Positions 24,783-32,737 of a stretch of 64,000 bases of DNA are shown piece by piece (position 1 is the stretch's first letter; every line of letters starts with the position of its first letter). The translations under genes and the position numbers were made by a program. The stretch is from JACVRW01 sp034664125 (GTDB lineage Bacteria; Actinomycetota; Thermoleophilia; Solirubrobacterales; Thermoleophilaceae). Under the pieces are notes generated by a model. That model did not search any database. It was given only the letters and a program-made list of their open reading frames with translations, and was not told the DNA's origin. Location: contig JAXDIG010000012.1 in NCBI GenBank assembly GCA_034664125.1, forward strand, positions 1 to 64,000. The letters are read 5' to 3'.

Positions 24783-26248
24783 CGCGCCAACGGTACACCG
24801 AAGTGGTCGAGCACAAGGCCGGTCACGTCGGTCAGCGCCCACTCGTCCTGGGCGGGCGCGTCCAGCCCGCAGAGCAGCAGCACTCCCTCCGAATCGTCGC
24901 GGTGCAGCGAGCCGTGGCTGCCACCGCCGACGTGGTGCGCGCCACCCCAGTCGACGAACTCGTAGCCCAGCTCCGCCGAGGTCAGCACGTCGCCCGAGTG
25001 CGGGCACTCCAGGGCGGACCAGAGACGGTTCAGGGCGTCCGGGTAGGTTGCGCTGGCGACGAGCCCGCCGGTCACGTCGAGATCCAGGGCCGCGTGTTCG
25101 CCCGTCACGCGCCACGCCCGGCCGCGGGCGTCGCGCAGATCCCCGTCCGGAGCGAAGCGCAGCTCGCCCCGGCCGCTGTGCACGACGGCGTCGCCGTTCT
25201 CCCGTGTGGCCACCAGGTCCACGCCCTCCAGCCCGCGCAGCGTCGCCACCGCACCCGCCACCAGCTCGTCGCGGCGGCCTTCGTCGAGCGCGTAGACCAT
25301 CGCCGACCGCGCCGCCGGCGACACGGCCAGCTCGGCCTCGGTCGGCGCCGGGTCGGATGGGCCGAGCACGCGCGCCTCCGCGAAGGCCTCGGCCAGGTTG
25401 GCGCTCGCCTCGACGGTCGTCTGAGAGTGGTCCGACATCACGATCACCGCGTGCTCCTCCAGGAAGGCGTCCACGCCGCCGGCCACGTGAACGATCCGCT
25501 CGAGCGCGCGGTCGGCCTGGCCGATCGAGCGCACCTGGCCGTCGGGCCCGGCCTTGTGGGAGTGGGTGTCGTTGTCGGGCAGCGAGAAGAGCAGGAAGTC
25601 GAACAGGCCGTGCTCCACGAGGTACGCGCCGACGCAGCCGGTGTGCTGATCGCGCTGGCCCGGCATCCCGAGCGCCGAGGTGCACCCCGTGTTGCGGGAG
25701 TCGAACAGGTCCGCGTAGAAGAGCTCGCCGGCGCCGTAGACCGAGTGGCGAAACTGCGCCGCTTCGGCGATCCGCCGGTAGACGCTGGCGCCGGAGGGGT
25801 CGTGGCGGGTGCGCCCGCGGTAGATCAGCCAGGTCGTGCAGGCGGTCCGCAGGCCGGCGTCGTCGAGGTGCTCGAAGACCGTCTTGTGCGCACGCGTGAG
25901 GTGCGCCATGTTCATGTTGTAGACGGTGTCGTAGAGCGAGCGCACCACGCCGAACGCCCGCGTGGCCTGGAACGACGAGCCGTACTCCACGTAGCGCTCC
26001 TCGCCGCGGTGGTACCAGTTCATCGACGGGATGTGGTGCTCGCCGGGGCCGCAGCCGGTGGCGATCGCCGCGCTTGCCACGGGCGTGACCGAGGGGAAGG
26101 TCGAGAGGCAATCGCGGATGTAGGTGCCGCGGTCGCGCAGGGCGGCCAGGACCGGCGCGCGGCCCTCCTCGATCGCCACGTCGAGCATGTCCGGCTTGAG
26201 CGAGTCGATGACCGCGAGGACGAGCTTCTTCGGCCGGCGTTCGGGCAC
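24779..26248 (-). CDS. Alkaline-phosphatase-superfamily phosphodiesterase (nucleotide pyrophosphatase type)
   Basis: About 489 residues from GTG 26248. The metal and nucleophile positions of the type I phosphodiesterase/NPP family are visible: VIDSLKPD (Asp), TFPSVTPVA (Thr nucleophile), LPDNDTHSHKAG (Asp, His), VMSDHSQT (Asp-His) and GGSHGSLH. No signal peptide is evident. Could act on phosphodiester lipids or nucleotides; its place before gtrA and the glycosyltransferase suggests a polyprenyl or envelope glycolipid pathway. Preceded by a strong inverted repeat (26256-26309). Confidence 0.82.
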   Translation of the reverse strand: MPERRPKKLVLAVIDSLKPDMLDVAIEEGRAPVLAALRDRGTYIRDCLSTFPSVTPVASAAIATGCGPGEHHIPSMNWYHRGEERYVEYGSSFQATRAFGVVRSLYDTVYNMNMAHLTRAHKTVFEHLDDAGLRTACTTWLIYRGRTRHDPSGASVYRRIAEAAQFRHSVYGAGELFYADLFDSRNTGCTSALGMPGQRDQHTGCVGAYLVEHGLFDFLLFSLPDNDTHSHKAGPDGQVRSIGQADRALERIVHVAGGVDAFLEEHAVIVMSDHSQTTVEASANLAEAFAEARVLGPSDPAPTEAELAVSPAARSAMVYALDEGRRDELVAGAVATLRGLEGVDLVATRENGDAVVHSGRGELRFAPDGDLRDARGRAWRVTGEHAALDLDVTGGLVASATYPDALNRLWSALECPHSGDVLTSAELGYEFVDWGGAHHVGGGSHGSLHRDDSEGVLLLCGLDAPAQDEWALTDVTGLVLDHFGVPLAR

Positions 26249-26255
26249 CTGTGTC

Positions 26256-26309
26256 AGATGATTGGTTCCGCGGCCGCGTGTGCGCGCGGGGTCGTGGAAC
26301 CAGTCATCT
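26256..26309. repeat. 14-bp inverted repeat between DUF4126 and phosphodiesterase genes
   Basis: Arms 26256-26269 and 26296-26309 match at 13 of 14 positions, the exception being G-U compatible. The 26-base loop is GC-rich and contains a further CGCGGCCGCG palindrome. One arm overlaps the stop codon of the DUF4126 gene and the other ends 8 bases from the start of the next gene. No T-run, so not a classical terminator; an operator or intra-operonic mRNA element is possible. Confidence 0.75.
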
Positions 26310-26886
26310 AGCGCAGTACCCGGAGCCCGGCGTACTTCTCGCCCTCGCGCCGGCGCCCCGCCAGCAGCAGGACCAGGAATGCGGCGATGGCGAGGATCGA
26401 CGCGGGCGGGAGGAAGATCGCGATCGCGGCGAGCACGAGGGCCGCGCCGTCCGCGTAGGCGGTGAGCAACGCGGCCGCACCGCCCTCGAGGCGCGCCCGG
26501 GCCCGCTCCACCAAGCCGCCCACGGCGCGCCAGCCGAGCGCGGCGCAGATCGCCCCGCCGATCAGCCCCGGCCAGCTCGCGCTGCCGCCGTCGGCCAGCG
26601 CCCCGGCGAACAGCAACGCGCCCAGGACCACCCCCACCACCCCGCTTAACACCTCTACAGAGCGGCGGTTCGCCTCCGAACGTTCGCCCAGGTAGGCGAT
26701 CACGGCGATCACCACGACGGCCAGCAAGAACCAGGTGGACTCGAGGAAGCGCCAATCCGTGCCGTCGAAGTCGATGCCGGTGTCCTCCCGCGCCAGGGCC
26801 CCCGCCAGCAGCGGCGGCAGGTAAGGGCGCACGCCCGTGGCGCCGGCCAGGCCCATCCCCGTGGTGCTGTCCAGAAAGACGCTCAC
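26308..26886 (-). CDS. DUF4126 membrane protein
   Basis: About 192 residues, five or so hydrophobic helices. The N-terminal FLDSTTGMGLAGATGVRPYLPP is typical of DUF4126, whose function is unknown. GTG 26886 gives this family-like N-terminus; the longer frame to 26922 would overlap the divergent gene start. First gene of a minus-strand operon with the phosphodiesterase, GtrA and glycosyltransferase genes. Confidence 0.75.
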   Translation of the reverse strand: MSVFLDSTTGMGLAGATGVRPYLPPLLAGALAREDTGIDFDGTDWRFLESTWFLLAVVVIAVIAYLGERSEANRRSVEVLSGVVGVVLGALLFAGALADGGSASWPGLIGGAICAALGWRAVGGLVERARARLEGGAAALLTAYADGAALVLAAIAIFLPPASILAIAAFLVLLLAGRRREGEKYAGLRVLR

Positions 26887-26896
26887 GCGTGGCCGG

Positions 26897-26903
26897 TAGC
26901 CTA
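26897..26903. promoter_or_regulatory. Shared divergent -10-like palindrome
   Basis: GTAGCCTAC reads TAGCCT toward the aminotransferase (12 bases before its GTG) and TAGGCT toward the DUF4126 gene (11 bases before its GTG). Both directions could use this site, in which case the two promoters would exclude each other. Confidence 0.35.
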
Positions 26904-26914
26904 CGCCTCGCGCT

Positions 26915-28252
26915 GTGAGCATCTCACGCGACCTCGAACGCTACGCAGGGCTCTTCGCCTCCCGGACGAAGGTCATGAAGTCGTCGGCCATGCGTGACCT
27001 CATGGCCGTGACCGCTCGACCGGAGGTGATCTCGCTGGCCGGCGGCCTGCCGGACACGAGCACCTTCCCGCCCGACACGTTCGCGGCGGTCGCGCAGCGC
27101 ATCGCCTCCGAGTCGTGCGCCAAGGCGTTGCAGTACGGCCCCACAGACGGCCTCGGCGAGACCAAGGACTGCATCGCCGAGGTGATGGCCGCCGAGGGCA
27201 TGCCGCTCGACCGCGAGGACGCGATCGTCACCACCGGCGGGCAGCAGGTGATCGACCTCGTCACGAAGACTCTGATCGACCCCGGCGACGTGGTGATCGC
27301 CGAGGGGCCGACCTACCCGGGCGCCGTGCCCGTGTTCCTGTCCTACCAGGCCGAGGTCGTCCAGATCGAGATGGACTCGTCCGGCATGCGGATCGACCTG
27401 CTCGAGGAGACCCTCGGCCGGCTGGACCGCGAGGGGCGGCGCCCGAAGTTCATCTACACGGTGCCGACCTTCCAGAACCCAGCGGGCGTGAGCATGTCGC
27501 TGAGCCGGCGCCGGCGGCTGGTCGAGATCGCGCACGAGCGCGAGCTGCTGGTGCTGGAGGACAACCCGTACGGCCTGCTGCGCTACGAGGGCGACGGGCT
27601 GCCGCCGCTCTACGCGCTCGACGGCGGCGTATACGTGATGTACCTCGGCACCTTCTCGAAGATCCTCTCGCCCGGGATCCGCCTGGGCTGGGTGGCGGCG
27701 CCGCCACCGGTGCTGGAGAAGATCAACCTCGGCAAGCAGGGAACCGACCTGTGCACCTCCACGCTGTCCCAGCTGATGGTGCAGGCGTATTTCGAGCGCG
27801 GCAACTGGCGCGACTACGTGGACTCGCTCACCGACGTCTACCGCAAGCGCCGCGACACGATGCTCGACGCCCTGGCGGAGCACTTCCCGCGCCAGGCCGA
27901 GTGGACCCGCCCCGGCGGCGGGCTGTTCATCTGGGCCACTCTGCCTGACTTCATCGACACCACCGACCTGCTCGCCCGGGCGCTGCGCGACAACGTGGCG
28001 TTCGTGCCGGGCGAGGCGGCCTTCCTCGACGGCCGCGGCCGGAGCTCGATGAGGCTGAACTTCTCGGGCTCCAACGAGGAGTCGATCCGCGAGGGCATCC
28101 GCCGCATCGGCGAGGTCGTGACGGAGCAGGTGGAGCTGTACGGCACGCTCACCGGAGAGCGCCGGGCTGTGCCGTCCTCGGAGCCTCAGGCGGCCGGTGA
28201 GGTGGTGCACATGCCGACGCCGGCCGAGCGCGCCCGGCGGGCGAAGGGCTAG
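26915..28252 (+). CDS. Class I/II PLP aminotransferase (2-aminoadipate transaminase/MocR-like)
   Basis: 445 residues, fold-type I. The sequence ISLAGGLPDTSTFPPD, GLGETKDCIAE, TVPTFQNPAG and the PLP-Lys motif GTFSKILSPGIRLGW place it with 2-aminoadipate/LysN and aromatic transaminases. It lacks the GntR domain of true MocR proteins. The C-terminal ~40 residues form a Pro/Glu-rich tail not seen in the family. Its stop overlaps the ATP-grasp ligase start by one base, implying a shared substrate or pathway. Confidence 0.88.
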   Translation: MSISRDLERYAGLFASRTKVMKSSAMRDLMAVTARPEVISLAGGLPDTSTFPPDTFAAVAQRIASESCAKALQYGPTDGLGETKDCIAEVMAAEGMPLDREDAIVTTGGQQVIDLVTKTLIDPGDVVIAEGPTYPGAVPVFLSYQAEVVQIEMDSSGMRIDLLEETLGRLDREGRRPKFIYTVPTFQNPAGVSMSLSRRRRLVEIAHERELLVLEDNPYGLLRYEGDGLPPLYALDGGVYVMYLGTFSKILSPGIRLGWVAAPPPVLEKINLGKQGTDLCTSTLSQLMVQAYFERGNWRDYVDSLTDVYRKRRDTMLDALAEHFPRQAEWTRPGGGLFIWATLPDFIDTTDLLARALRDNVAFVPGEAAFLDGRGRSSMRLNFSGSNEESIREGIRRIGEVVTEQVELYGTLTGERRAVPSSEPQAAGEVVHMPTPAERARRAKG

Positions 28253-29205
28253 TGCAGGCGAGCGCCGCGCGCGTTGCCGTCCTCAAGGGCGGCCGATCGC
28301 TGGAGCGGCAGGTGTCGCTGCGGTCCGGGGCGCGCGTGGAGGACGCGCTGACGCGCCTTGGTCATGAAGTCGTGCCGATCGACGTCGGGCTGGACCTGAT
28401 CCGGCGGGTGCGCGACCTGCGCCCCGATGTCGCGTTCATCGCGATGCACGGTCGCGACGGCGAGGACGGCACCGTGCAGGAGCTGCTGGAGATCCTGGAC
28501 GTGCCCTACACCGGCTCGGGCGTGCTGGCCTGCGTTCGCTCGACGGACAAGGTGCTGGCCAAGCACCTGATGATCGAGGCCGGGATACCCACGCCGGAGT
28601 TCTTCGCGTTCAACGAGACGGCGTTCCGGGAGCTCGGCGCGGCGGAGGCGCTCGGCGCGATCGAGGAGCGCCTGGACTTCCCGATCGTCGTGAAGCCGTC
28701 GAGCCAGGGCTCGGCGCTCGGGATCAAGTTCGCGCGGTCGGCGGCGGACGTGCCGGCCGCGCTCGTGGCGGCGTTCTCCTACGACTCGAAGGTGCTGCTC
28801 GAGCGCCACGTGGACGGCCGCGACCTGGCCGTCTCGATCCTCGACGGCGAGCCGCTGCCGGTGGTCGAGGCGGTGCCCCAGGGAGACGAGTTCTACGACT
28901 TCCAGGCGCGCTACGAGATCGGGCGCACCAGCTTCGTGTGCCCGGCCGAGCTGCCGCAGGGCGCGACCGAGCAGGCCCACGAGCTGGCGCTGCGGACGTA
29001 CCGGCTGCTCGGCTGCAACGCGTTCGCCAGGGTCGACCTGATGCTGGATGGCGCCGGCGAGCTGACCGTGCTCGAGGCGAACCCGATCCCGGGACTCACC
29101 GAGACGAGCCTGCTGCCGCAGGCCGCCGAGGCGGCGGGGATCAGTTTCGACCAGCTGGTGGCGCGAATTCTCGAGCTGGCACTAGACCGAACCGCCGCAA
29201 CTTAG
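28252..29205 (+). CDS. D-Ala-D-Ala ligase family ATP-grasp protein (paralogue 1)
   Basis: 317 residues. Ddl features: AVLKGGRSLERQVSLRSG, MHGRDGEDGTVQELLE, KPSSQGSALGIKF and the metal-binding VLEANPIPGLTETSLLP. A second, more classical Ddl is encoded at 57875 beside pknB, so this copy may be redundant or join different substrates. The core motif order is conserved, but the end of the ATP-grasp domain is LEANPIPG rather than ELNTIPG. Cotranscribed with the aminotransferase, which hints at a peptide made from its product. Confidence 0.82.
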   Translation: MQASAARVAVLKGGRSLERQVSLRSGARVEDALTRLGHEVVPIDVGLDLIRRVRDLRPDVAFIAMHGRDGEDGTVQELLEILDVPYTGSGVLACVRSTDKVLAKHLMIEAGIPTPEFFAFNETAFRELGAAEALGAIEERLDFPIVVKPSSQGSALGIKFARSAADVPAALVAAFSYDSKVLLERHVDGRDLAVSILDGEPLPVVEAVPQGDEFYDFQARYEIGRTSFVCPAELPQGATEQAHELALRTYRLLGCNAFARVDLMLDGAGELTVLEANPIPGLTETSLLPQAAEAAGISFDQLVARILELALDRTAAT

Positions 29206-29220
29206 GCTCGGCCCCAGCCG

Positions 29221-29340
29221 ACTGGCCGACGCTCCAAGGGGGTCTGGGGGCGCGAGCCCCCAGCTGACTGGCCGACGCTCCAAGGGGGTCTGGGGGCGCG
29301 AGCCCCCAGCTGTCATCCCGGGGGCGCGAGCCCCCAGCTG
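29221..29340. repeat. Repeated GNRA-tetraloop hairpins (46-bp tandem repeat)
   Basis: Two perfect 46-bp copies (29221-29266, 29267-29312) and a partial third (29320-29340). Each contains CTGGGGGC-GCGA-GCCCCCAG, an 8-bp stem closed by a GCGA (GNRA) loop; the third copy has a 1-base variant arm. They lie after the ligase stop and before the convergent bifunctional nuclease gene. No U-tract, so terminator function would not be of the usual type. Confidence 0.9.
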
Positions 29341-29853
29341 TCATCCCTGCTCTTCTTCTTCTTCTTCTTCGCCCGCCGCGAAATCCTCGGGCGTCACGTT
29401 GTCGAGGAAGTCCTTGAACTTCTCGACGACCTCCTCGGTGTCCTCGACCTCGTGCTCGAACTCGATCGCGGACTCGGAGATGACGTCCTCGGCGGCGAAG
29501 ATCGGCGCGCCGGTGCGCACGGCGAGCGCCAGCGCGTCGGAGGGGCGCGAGTCGATCGGGATCTCGCGGCCGTTGACCTGGAGCGTGACCTCGGCGTAGA
29601 AGGTGTTCTCGCGCAGCTCCGTCACGGCCACGCGCGTACAGGAGACGTCCAGCTCGGACAGCATCTCGCCGATCAGGTCGTGGGTCATCGGGCGGGGGGT
29701 GTTGGCGCCCTGGAGCTTCATCAGGATCGCCGCCGCCTCCGGATGGCCGATCCAGATCGGGAGGAACTTGTTGCCGTCGCGGGTCTTCAGAAGCACGATC
29801 GGCTGCTTGCCGACCATGTCGAAGCTGACGCCGTAGATCACCATCTCCTGCAT
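29341..29853 (-). CDS. Bifunctional nuclease family protein (DUF151)
   Basis: 170 residues. The BFN/DUF151 core covers most of the length: GKQPIVLLKTRDGNKFLPIWIGHPEAAAI..., RPMTHDL and IDSRPSDALALAVRTGAPIFA. Homologues are annotated as bifunctional nucleases, mostly in plants and actinobacteria. The C-terminal tail is strikingly acidic, with an uninterrupted run of seven Glu residues. It ends one base from the GNRA-hairpin repeat. Confidence 0.88.
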   Translation of the reverse strand: MQEMVIYGVSFDMVGKQPIVLLKTRDGNKFLPIWIGHPEAAAILMKLQGANTPRPMTHDLIGEMLSELDVSCTRVAVTELRENTFYAEVTLQVNGREIPIDSRPSDALALAVRTGAPIFAAEDVISESAIEFEHEVEDTEEVVEKFKDFLDNVTPEDFAAGEEEEEEEQG

Positions 29854-29901
29854 GGACTTCTCGACAGTCTAGAGCCGGGGGGAAGCAGCCACTACAACCA
29901 T

Positions 29902-29925
29902 CGAGGGCCCCCGAAGGGACCCTCG
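29902..29925 (-). other. UUCG-tetraloop hairpin downstream of tRNA-Ile
   Basis: On the minus strand a 10-bp stem (one C-A mismatch) is closed by UUCG. It lies 17 bases past the tRNA 3' end. No T-run follows, so it may aid 3' processing or stability of the tRNA precursor. Confidence 0.45.
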
Positions 29926-29941
29926 TGGCACTCGCCTGTTG

Positions 29942-30015
29942 TGGGCGATCCTGGACTCGAACCAGGGACCTCGTCCTTATCAGAGACGCGCTCTAACCGG
30001 CTGAGCTAATCGCCC
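29942..30015 (-). tRNA. tRNA-Ile (GAU)
   Basis: Full cloverleaf: acceptor GGGCGAT/ATCGCCC, D-arm GCTC/GAGC, anticodon loop CTGATAA (GAT), T-arm CCTGG/CCAGG with TTCGAGT. CCA is not encoded (A-CAA follows). The 5' end overlaps the parB stop by 10 bases. Confidence 0.96.
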
Positions 30016-30947
30016 TTGTCGCCGGCCACGGTGGCCGGGCGAACGCCGATTGTAGCGGCGGCCCGCCGCTCTCTGACGACCCGCCGGACGCCCGCCGCGA
30101 GCATGGAACGGGCCAGCTCCACGGCCTCGTCCGGACGGTCGAATTCGATCTCGATGACGCAGCGGTCGCCGCGTGCGCGAGCACGCACCTCACGCCCGAG
30201 CGCGGCTGAGAGCGTGTCCTCGGCCGCGGCCAGCGCGTCGGCAAGATCGGGGTGGATCACCCTCGGCTTGGGGCGCTCCGGCGGGGGGTGCTCGGCCTCC
30301 CGCGCGCGCCGTTCCGTTTCGCGCACCGACCAGGCGCCGTCGCGCGCCGAGCGCGCCAGGCGCCGGCGGGCGACGTGATCCTTGCAGAGCAGGATGGCCC
30401 GGCCGTGCCCCTCGCTGAGGTGGCCGGCTTCGATCAGCTCGAGCGCCTCCTCGGGGAGGTCGAGCAGGCGGATCAGGTTCGAGATGGCGACCCGGCTGCG
30501 CCCAACCCGGCGGCCGACCTCCTCCTTGGTGAGGCCGAGGTCGTCCACCAGCGTCGCGCAGGCACGCGCCTCCTCGACCGCGTTGAGGTTCTGCCGCGCC
30601 ATGTTCTCGGCGAGGGCGAGGTCGAGCCGCTCCCAGTCGTCGGCCTGACGCAGCATCGCGGGGATCAGCGCGACCTCGGCGATGCGCGCGGCGCGCAGCC
30701 GGCGTTCACCCGCCACCAGCTCGTAGCGGCCGCCGGCGAGCGGGCGCACGACGATCGGCTGAAGGACGCCGCGGGTGCGAATGGACTCCGCCAGCTCGCC
30801 CAGCTTCGTCTCGTCGAAGGTGCGCCGCGGCTGGCGCGGGTTGGGGTCGATCAGATCGACGGGGATCTCGCGCAGCCCGTCCTCGTCGCCCGGGCGGGGC
30901 AGGATGGCGGCGAGGCCCCGTCCCATGCCGCGCCGGTCATCGGACAT
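30006..30947 (-). CDS. parB: Chromosome partitioning protein ParB
   Basis: About 313 residues: N-terminal CTP-binding ParB domain (IDPNPRQPRRTF, GERRLRAA, ALAENMARQNLNAVEEA), central HTH (LTKEEVGRRVGRSRVAISNLIRLLDLP), and a C-terminal dimerisation domain. It loads on parS sites near the origin. ATG 30947 follows AGGAG. The TAG stop lies inside the acceptor end of tRNA-Ile. Follows parA on the same strand, with a 50-base gap. Confidence 0.95.
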   Translation of the reverse strand: MSDDRRGMGRGLAAILPRPGDEDGLREIPVDLIDPNPRQPRRTFDETKLGELAESIRTRGVLQPIVVRPLAGGRYELVAGERRLRAARIAEVALIPAMLRQADDWERLDLALAENMARQNLNAVEEARACATLVDDLGLTKEEVGRRVGRSRVAISNLIRLLDLPEEALELIEAGHLSEGHGRAILLCKDHVARRRLARSARDGAWSVRETERRAREAEHPPPERPKPRVIHPDLADALAAAEDTLSAALGREVRARARGDRCVIEIEFDRPDEAVELARSMLAAGVRRVVRERRAAATIGVRPATVAGDKGD

Positions 30948-30997
30948 GGGTGCATCTCCTATGACCTCGTTGGTCCGCATCCGCTCGGGGCATTCCT

Positions 30998-31756
30998 TCA
31001 ACCACGAGCCGCTACCTCCTTCGCCAGTTTCAGATACGCGGCGCTTCCCGCACTCTGAGGTGCATGCTGGATGATCGGGACGCCGAAGCTCGGGGCTTCG
31101 CCGAGCCGCACGTTGCGTGGCACGACGGTGTCGAACACGAGCTCCGGGAAGTGCTGGCGCACCTCCCGCTCGACATCCCGCGCGAGGCGCGTGCGCCCAT
31201 CGTGCATCGTGAGGATCATCCCGGCGATCGTGAGCCGCGGGTTCAGCTCGCGCTGGATCAGCGAGAGCGTGTCGAGCAGCTGGGCCAGTCCCTCGAGCGC
31301 GAAGTACTCGGTCTGCACCGGGACGATCACCTTGTCGGCGGCGACCAGCGCGTTGACCGTTAGCGGGCCGAGCGAGGGCGGGCAGTCGAGCAGCGTGAAC
31401 AGGTAGCGCTCCTTGATGGCCCCGAGGCGCTCGCGCAGGATGCCCTCGGAGCCGGCGATGCGCGGCAGCTCCACCGTGGCGCCGGCCAGGTCCGGCGTGG
31501 ACGGCACGATGTGGAGGTGCTCGATCCCGCTTGGGATGGCGGCGGCGGCGAGCGTGAGCTCGCCCGATAGGCACTCATAGACGTTTGGACTGACGTCTTT
31601 GCGCATCCCAAGTGCAACCGTTGCGTTGCACTGTGGGTCGAGGTCGACCAACAGGGTCGGATAGCCGGCGGCCGCGATCGAGGCGCCGAGGTTGACGGCG
31701 GTGGTGGTCTTGCCCACACCGCCCTTCTGGTTCGCGACTGCGAGAACGCTGCCCAT
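30998..31756 (-). CDS. parA: Chromosome partitioning ATPase ParA
   Basis: 252 residues, deviant Walker A KGGVGKTTTAVNLGAS, Walker A' LLVDLDPQCNATV and Walker B LLDCPPSLGPLTVNAL. It cooperates with ParB to segregate origins. ATG 31756 is the start expected for the family (GSVLAVANQKGG); an upstream frame of ~50 codons is not family-like. No clear Shine-Dalgarno. Confidence 0.95.
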   Translation of the reverse strand: MGSVLAVANQKGGVGKTTTAVNLGASIAAAGYPTLLVDLDPQCNATVALGMRKDVSPNVYECLSGELTLAAAAIPSGIEHLHIVPSTPDLAGATVELPRIAGSEGILRERLGAIKERYLFTLLDCPPSLGPLTVNALVAADKVIVPVQTEYFALEGLAQLLDTLSLIQRELNPRLTIAGMILTMHDGRTRLARDVEREVRQHFPELVFDTVVPRNVRLGEAPSFGVPIIQHAPQSAGSAAYLKLAKEVAARG

Positions 31757-32014
31757 GACGGGCTTGAAGCTACGGTCCGGCCCGGTCGGAATGGGCAGCG
31801 TTTGGGTTCGGGGGTGAACGGCTGCGGCGGGCCCGGGGCGTAAAGCAGCGCAATGAAGGATCAGGTCCGGGCCGCCGCGGCAGCGAATCGAATATTGAGC
31901 ACCGTATGGGTGCATGAGTACGTACTCGTCGACAGAGGCCGCTCGGACCCACCCTTCATTGCTGCCATTGTCCGGCGCCCAAGCGAGCCGCCCAAAAGAG
32001 CGCCGCAGGGACCC
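31757..32014. other. Gap between parA and rsmG with a perfect palindrome
   Basis: No gene is seen. GAGTACGTACTC (31916-31927) is a perfect 12-bp palindrome about 160 bases upstream of parA, in an AT-richer patch that also contains AATATT. It could be an operator or a promoter region for parA. Confidence 0.45.
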
Positions 32015-32737
32015 CTACCCCAGCGGCCGCTTCGCCGCCATGCCCGGGCGCCGTGGGAAGCGCTCCGGCGTGGGTGCGATCTTGCGGAACGTCTGCAGGT
32101 GGCGGTCGCGTGCGCCTTCGAACGGCTCCACGCGCAGCACCTCGCCGACCGAGAGCCCGACCAGCTCCGCGGCGCGGTGCCCGCTCTCCTCCTCTGCGGC
32201 GTCGCGCGCGCCCTTCCACGCCACCAGCACCCCGTCCATACGCAACAGCGGCGCCGCGTATTCGACCACCACCGGTAGCGCTGCCACGGCGCGCGCGGTC
32301 ACCGCTTCGTACGCCTCGCCTCCGCCTCCGAGCGCCGCCGGCGTCGCGGCCCACTCCTCGGCTCGTGCCCTGACGGCCCGCGCGTTGTCGAGCTTCGCCG
32401 CCTGCGCCAGGCGGCCGATCACCGTCGCCTTGCGCCCGGCCGACTCGATCAGGTCCACGCGCGCGCCGGGCAGCGCGATGGCCAGCGCCAGCCCGGGGAA
32501 GCCCGCCCCGGCACCCACGTCGGCGATCCTCCTCGCGCGCGCGAGCTCCTCCACCTCGAGGCCGCTCAGGCTGTCGGCCACGTGCGCCTGCAGCGCCGCC
32601 TCCGGCTCGCTCACCGACGTGTGGGGATCGGGCTCCTCCGCCAGCGCCTCCAGCAGCAGGCGGATCTGCTCGTCGGACCCGGCCGCCAGCCCGAAGCGCC
32701 CACACAGCGCCGCGAGCGTTTCACGGGAAACGCTCAG
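32015..32737 (-). CDS. rsmG: 16S rRNA (guanine-527-N7) methyltransferase RsmG
   Basis: About 240 residues, SAM methyltransferase with motif I DVGAGAGFPGLALA and VDLIESAGRKATVI. It methylates G527 of 16S rRNA, and loss gives low streptomycin resistance. No ATG, GTG or TTG lies in frame before the domain. CTG 32737 gives a CTGA overlap with the jag stop and an N-terminus (SVSRETLAALC) that fits the family. The codons for Val-Ser-Arg-Glu-Thr form the parS-like site at 32715-32734. Confidence 0.9.
   Translation of the reverse strand: MSVSRETLAALCGRFGLAAGSDEQIRLLLEALAEEPDPHTSVSEPEAALQAHVADSLSGLEVEELARARRIADVGAGAGFPGLALAIALPGARVDLIESAGRKATVIGRLAQAAKLDNARAVRARAEEWAATPAALGGGGEAYEAVTARAVAALPVVVEYAAPLLRMDGVLVAWKGARDAAEEESGHRAAELVGLSVGEVLRVEPFEGARDRHLQTFRKIAPTPERFPRRPGMAAKRPLG
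32715..32734. promoter_or_regulatory. parS-like ParB binding site in rsmG
   Basis: AGCGTTTC-ACGG-GAAACGCT, 8-bp arms. The 16-base core is identical to the site in dnaN (36815-36830) and differs from the textbook parS core (GTTTCACGTGAAAC) at one base. It lies ~1.8 kb upstream of parB. Confidence 0.7.

Noticed and set aside
29141..29344. 67-codon frame through the hairpin repeats
   Set aside because: It arises from the repeated GC-rich hairpin, with no ribosome site or domain.
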